From Curtobacterium sp. VKM Ac-2922 (GTDB lineage: Bacteria > Actinomycetota > Actinomycetes > Actinomycetales > Microbacteriaceae): DNA of 64,000 nucleotides. The translations under genes were made by a program, and so were the position numbers. The notes under the pieces are model-generated. The model did no database searches, was not told where the DNA came from, and saw only the letters and a program-made list of their open reading frames with translations. Shown here in pieces: positions 60,742-64,000 of this stretch (positions within the stretch are counted from its first letter, which is position 1; each line of letters starts with the position of its first letter). The stretch covers positions 1 through 64,000 of the forward strand of contig NZ_JALGRO010000002.1 in the NCBI RefSeq assembly GCF_022815645.1. The letters run 5' to 3'.

Positions 60742-61074
60742 TCACGCGTGCGCGACGCACGTCGCGGCCCACGGGACGGCGGCGAGTCGGGCCTCCGGGA
60801 TCGATTCGCCGCCCACGGCGCACCTCCCGTAGGTGCCGGCGTCGAGCCGCGCGAGCGCGGCGTCGACCTGCTCGATACGGTGGCGCGCGTCGTCACGCAC
60901 CGCGCCGAGCGAGCCGCGCTCCCACGCGAGCGTCGCCCCCTCGGGGTCGTGCTCGTCGTCGGTGTTCGCCCCGTCGCGGGCGTCGCTGACATCGCGCATG
61001 CTCCGCTCGACGTCGGTCAGCAGTCGCTCGGACCGGCTGCGTTCGGCGTCCAGGGCTGCGCGGGGATCGTCCAT
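60742..61074 (-). CDS. DksA/TraR-like protein with a damaged zinc finger
   Basis: Protein of 110 residues: a 70-residue coiled coil with the acidic tip, then the DksA/TraR C4 finger region. Normal members have four cysteines (C-x-x-C and C-x-x-C); here the first pair reads YGRCAVGG, one Cys replaced by Gly, and the second TCVAHA, one by His. So zinc binding is doubtful. The family acts at the secondary channel of RNA polymerase. ATG at 61074. Such a Cys-poor DksA-like protein is known to exist in actinobacteria. Its function is not established. Confidence 0.75.
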   Translation of the reverse strand: MDDPRAALDAERSRSERLLTDVERSMRDVSDARDGANTDDEHDPEGATLAWERGSLGAVRDDARHRIEQVDAALARLDAGTYGRCAVGGESIPEARLAAVPWAATCVAHA

Positions 61075-61129
61075 GGCGCCGACCGTAGTCCCGTGGAATG
61101 GGCGTGCTGCCGGATGCGTTCGCATCGAC

Positions 61130-62161
61130 ATGACCAAGATCGGGTTCCTGTCGTTCGGACACTGGCGTGACGTGCCGGGGTCCCGTGTGCGCAGCGGGCG
61201 CGAGGCGCTGCTGCAGGGCATCGACCTCGCCGTCGCTGCGGAAGAGGCCGGGGTGGACGGCGCGTACTTCCGCGTGCACCACTTCGCGCCGCAGCAGGCC
61301 GCACCCTTCCCGCTGCTGTCCGCGATCGCCGCGAAGACCAGCCGCATCGAGATCGGCACCGGCGTCATCGACATGCGGTACGAGAACCCGCTGTACATGG
61401 CGGAAGAGGCCGCCGCGGCCGACTTGATCTCGGGTGGCCGACTGCAGCTCGGCGTGAGCCGGGGGTCACCCGAGACCGCCCAGGCCGGCTACCAGTCCTT
61501 CGGGTACGTGCCCGAGGCCTCTGACCCGGCGGGCGCCGACCTGGCCCGTGCCCACACGAACGTCTTCCGACGCGCGATCGCCGGCGAACCCATGGCGACC
61601 GCGAACCCGCAGATGACCGGCGCCGAGGGCTCGTTGCCGGTCCTGCCGCAGTCGGACACCCTGTCCGAGCGCATCTGGTGGGGTGCCGGCACCCGTGCCA
61701 CCGCCGAGTGGACGGCCGAGCAGGGCATGAACCTGATGTCGTCGACCCTGCTGACCGAGGACACGGGCGTGCCGTTCGACCAGCTGCAGGCGGAGCAGAT
61801 CGAGCGCTTCCGCCGTGTCTGGGCCGAGTCCGGCTGGGAGCGCACACCGCGGGTCAGCGTCAGCCGCAGCATCATCCCGATCACCGACGACGAGTCTCGC
61901 CACTACTTCGGGGTCCGGGCGCAGATCGAGGGCTCCGACCAGGTCGGGTACCTCGACGGTGGACTGGCGCGCTTCGGCCGTTCGTACATCGGCGAGCCCG
62001 AAGACCTGGTCGCCGAGCTCGCTGCGGACGCCGCCGTCCGCGCTGCCGACACCGTGCTCGTCACCGTGCCGAACCAGCTCGGCGTCGACTTCAACGCCCG
62101 TCTGCTGGCTGCGGTCAAGGACGTGTTCACCGAGGTCGACGCGGCACCCGTCCCCGCCTGA
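61130..62161 (+). CDS. LLM-class flavin-dependent oxidoreductase
   Basis: Luciferase-like monooxygenase of 343 residues with TIM-barrel landmarks IGFLSFGHWRDVPGSRVRSG, YFRVHHFAPQQAAPFPLLSA and RIEIGTGVIDMRYENPLYMA. It is related to the enzyme at 50735 (both about 343 residues and both WWG at the middle). Substrate unknown. ATG at 61130 lacks a clear binding site. It is divergent from the DksA-like gene. No cofactor gene is nearby, so F420 or FMN use cannot be told. Confidence 0.88.
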   Translation: MTKIGFLSFGHWRDVPGSRVRSGREALLQGIDLAVAAEEAGVDGAYFRVHHFAPQQAAPFPLLSAIAAKTSRIEIGTGVIDMRYENPLYMAEEAAAADLISGGRLQLGVSRGSPETAQAGYQSFGYVPEASDPAGADLARAHTNVFRRAIAGEPMATANPQMTGAEGSLPVLPQSDTLSERIWWGAGTRATAEWTAEQGMNLMSSTLLTEDTGVPFDQLQAEQIERFRRVWAESGWERTPRVSVSRSIIPITDDESRHYFGVRAQIEGSDQVGYLDGGLARFGRSYIGEPEDLVAELAADAAVRAADTVLVTVPNQLGVDFNARLLAAVKDVFTEVDAAPVPA

Positions 62162-62265
62162 CCCGTACGTCCCCCTTCCTGCCGACACCCGGGTTGGGAC
62201 TGGGACGGGCGTGGTGCTCCCCGTAACGTCGAGGAGCACCACCCCCTCGTCCTCAGGAGCTCCTC

Positions 62266-62706
62266 GTGACACTGCCGGCCGCTGGCTGGTTCCCGGACCC
62301 CCGGGACGCCGCCCGACTGCGTTGGTGGGACGGTCGCGCCTGGGGTGAGGGCACCCGCCCCCTGCCGAGCCGTCACCCGGCCGCCGTGCGACCCGTGGTG
62401 GTCGCGCCGACCGGCCCCTCGTTCTCGGTGATGACCCCGCCGACCGAGCGCCAGACCTGGGCGTACGGAACGTCGACGTCGCGGAAGCTCTGCGCGTTCG
62501 CGGTGTCGGCGGCGGTGCTGGCGATCGCGTCCCTGCTGCTCGACCCGTGGGGCGCGTTCAGCGTGCTCGCGATCCTCGCCGGACTGGTCGGGGTGGTCCG
62601 CCCGGGTGCCTCGGGTCGGTGGCGTGTCCTGGCGCGGAGTGTCGCCGTCTCCGCGATCGTGGTCGCCCTCGGCACGGGCCTGGTCGCCCTGACGCCCCTG
62701 TTCTGA
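62266..62706 (+). CDS. DUF2510 membrane protein
   Basis: Protein of 146 residues. The first 30 residues are the DUF2510 domain (AGWFPDPRDAARLRWWDG), which is common on actinobacterial membrane proteins and has unknown function. Two membrane helices follow. GTG at 62266 has AGGAGC upstream, in a good position. It stands alone before a convergent xerD; a pair of alternative stem-loops lies between. Confidence 0.82.
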   Translation: MTLPAAGWFPDPRDAARLRWWDGRAWGEGTRPLPSRHPAAVRPVVVAPTGPSFSVMTPPTERQTWAYGTSTSRKLCAFAVSAAVLAIASLLLDPWGAFSVLAILAGLVGVVRPGASGRWRVLARSVAVSAIVVALGTGLVALTPLF

Positions 62707-62746
62707 CGCGCCGGCCCCGCCGGTGACCCGCCGGCCCCGCCGGTTT

Positions 62747-62814
62747 GTTCGCACAACGGGAATCACCCGGCGCCACGGGATCCCGTTGTGCGGTGTGACT
62801 TGTGTTGTGCGAAC
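62747..62814. other. Alternative stem-loops in the DUF2510-xerD gap
   Basis: GCACAACGGGA (62751-62761) pairs with TCCCGTTGTGC (62781-62791); GTTCGCACAAC (62747-62757) pairs with GTTGTGCGAAC (62804-62814). Both are perfect 11-base stems but share bases, so they exclude each other. Just before is a directly repeated CGCCGGCCCCGCCGGT. The site probably terminates one or both convergent genes. Confidence 0.6.
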
Positions 62815-62837
62815 GCGATCGGAGCAACCGCCCGCCC

Positions 62838-63833
62838 CTACCCCCGCGCCCGCGGGTGCGCCGTCTGGTACACGTCGCGCAGCATGTCCGCCGTGACGAG
62901 CGTGTAGATCTGCGTCGTCGCGACGCTCGCGTGCCCGAGCAGCTCCTGCACGACCCGCACGTCCGCCCCACCCTCGAGCAGGTGCGTCGCGAACGAGTGC
63001 CGGAACGTGTGCGGCGACACGTGGTCGGCAAGTCCCGCGCGGGCAGCTGCGGCCTGGATGACGAGCCACGCGCTCTGCCGCGACAACCGCGAGCCCCGCG
63101 CCCCCAGGAACAGCGCTGGCGTCGACGTCCCCCGCACGGCGAACACCGGCCGGGCCCGCACCAGGTACGCGTCCACCGCAGCGCGCGCGTAGCTGCCGAG
63201 CGGCACGATGCGCTGCTTGTTCCCCTTGCCCGTGACCCGCACGACCGACACGTCGGTGTCCAGGTCGGCGGCCTCGTCGTCCACGGACAGCGTGGTCACG
63301 TCGTCCACGGACAGCCCGACCGCCTCGGAGATGCGTGCCCCCGTGGCGTAGAGCAGCTCGAGCAGCGCACGGTCCCGCAGCGCCACGGGATCGTCCCCGT
63401 CGGTGCCCTGCAGCAGCCGCTCCATGTCGTGCACCGAGATGGCCTTGGGCAGCCGCATCGGGGCCTTGGGAGGACGCACGGAAGCGCCAGGGTCGAGTGG
63501 CAGCCAGCCCTCCCCCGCGGCGAACGTGGCGAAGGACCGCACCGAGCTGAGCATCCGCGCGACCGACCGTGGCGCGAGCGGGCCCTCCGGTCGAGTCGCC
63601 AGGTGCGTCACGAAGCCTGCCAGGTCGGCGCGTGCCAGCCGTCCGACATCGATCACGACGGCCGCACCCCCTGCACGGTCGGCCCCGTCCGACTCGACGA
63701 CCGGCTGCGCCCCCACCCAGTCGGCGAACGCCGCCAGGTCACGGCGGTAGGCCGCCAGGGTGTGCTGCGACAACCCTCGCTCGATGGCGACGTGCCGCAG
63801 GTAGGTCTCCGTGGCACGGTCGAGCGGGATCAC
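62838..63833 (-). CDS. xerD: Site-specific tyrosine recombinase XerD
   Basis: Tyrosine recombinase of 331 residues. The N-terminal SAM-like domain (SQHTLAAYRRDLAAFADWVG) and the catalytic residues are visible: Arg in TGARISEA, Lys in GKGNKQR, HTFRHSFATHLLEGG with His and Arg, LGHAS and the nucleophile tyrosine in TTQIYT. Sequence and length fit XerD, which resolves chromosome dimers at dif, although a ParB-type or phage integrase is less likely. GTG at 63833. It overlaps no gene; the Nudix gene ends nine bases upstream, so they are probably one operon. Confidence 0.9.
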   Translation of the reverse strand: MIPLDRATETYLRHVAIERGLSQHTLAAYRRDLAAFADWVGAQPVVESDGADRAGGAAVVIDVGRLARADLAGFVTHLATRPEGPLAPRSVARMLSSVRSFATFAAGEGWLPLDPGASVRPPKAPMRLPKAISVHDMERLLQGTDGDDPVALRDRALLELLYATGARISEAVGLSVDDVTTLSVDDEAADLDTDVSVVRVTGKGNKQRIVPLGSYARAAVDAYLVRARPVFAVRGTSTPALFLGARGSRLSRQSAWLVIQAAAARAGLADHVSPHTFRHSFATHLLEGGADVRVVQELLGHASVATTQIYTLVTADMLRDVYQTAHPRARG

Positions 63834-63842
63834 CCCAGCAGG

Positions 63843-64000
63843 CTAGCCGCGTTCGATCGCGTCGACCGCGAGCGCCGCCACGATGAGCGCCGAGTTCTGC
63901 AGCCGACCGTCGAGGGCGCCGGCGACGACCTCGGATCGCGGCACCCACCGAGCGACGATGTCGGCCTCTTCGTCCTCGCGCTCGAACGCCGTCGCGGCCG
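63843..64000 (-). CDS. Nudix hydrolase, 3' end (partial)
   Basis: Only the last 52 codons lie in the window. The C-terminal end RWVPRSEVVAGALDGRLQN, then ALIVAALAVDAIERG resembles the tail of ADP-ribose pyrophosphatase-type Nudix enzymes; the Nudix box is beyond the window edge. A Nudix gene before xerD is usual in Microbacteriaceae and related actinobacteria. Substrate likely ADP-ribose, by family. Confidence 0.65.
   Translation of the reverse strand, partial: AATAFEREDEEADIVARWVPRSEVVAGALDGRLQNSALIVAALAVDAIERG

Noticed and set aside
62838..63833. Phage or island integrase
   Set aside because: Length, motifs and a Nudix gene beside it fit housekeeping XerD; no attachment-site repeats or phage genes are near.

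Overview
The window is high-GC DNA with dense genes, many 4-base ATGA/GTGA overlaps and many GTG starts. nrdHIEF, a Ski2-like helicase with a DUF3516-type tail, xerD, a DUF4129/DUF58/MoxR operon and a mesX-mesD methionine synthase pair point to an actinobacterium of the Microbacteriaceae, Curtobacterium-like. That placement is inference from gene content and from a recurrent intergenic GGACGGGAGGC element, not from a marker gene. No rRNA, tRNA or CRISPR array was seen.

Layout. 159-6049: esterase, MFS transporter, lipoprotein, Imm-5-like protein and two alpha/beta hydrolases, one fused to an ASCH domain. 6230-9402: a DUF1023 hydrolase with two lipoprotein paralogues. 9531-20337: a class I lanthipeptide cluster. 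20456-20530: a broken lipoprotein copy. 20563-25940: DUF4129/MoxR/DUF58 operon, a serine hydrolase and an SdpI-like protein. 26021-29095: LysR regulator with mesX-mesD. 29159-32254: a second DUF1023/lipoprotein cassette. 32755-35986: TetR/SDR pair, a mesD fragment and small proteins. 36081-40076: nrdHIEF. 40433-45050: transporter, aldo/keto reductase, lipoprotein and RNase HI. 45132-47892: a small WXG100-like toxin locus. 48064-64000: helicase, two LLM oxidoreductases, GH3 glucosidase with TetR, epimerase, methyltransferase with ArsR and MFS, a degenerate DksA-like protein, xerD and the end of a Nudix gene.

The main discovery is the lanthipeptide cluster. The 56-residue precursor at 13982-14152 has a subtilin-like FDLDL box and TPQ end, and a 34-residue nisin-type core with the lipid II-binding ITSFSLCTPGC rings but no charged residue. 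LanB, LanC and two ABC transporters accompany it. The proposed control has two layers. A BlaI/M56 pair acts through operators over its own start and over the first ABC operon. That operon ends in a SARP-like regulator, and TGTGA direct repeats with 11-base period, the form expected of a SARP site, precede both lanA and lanB. A UNCG-loop hairpin separates lanA from lanB. Truncated lipoprotein sequence on the right and intact paralogues on the left suggest that the cluster sits in an array of secreted-protein genes.
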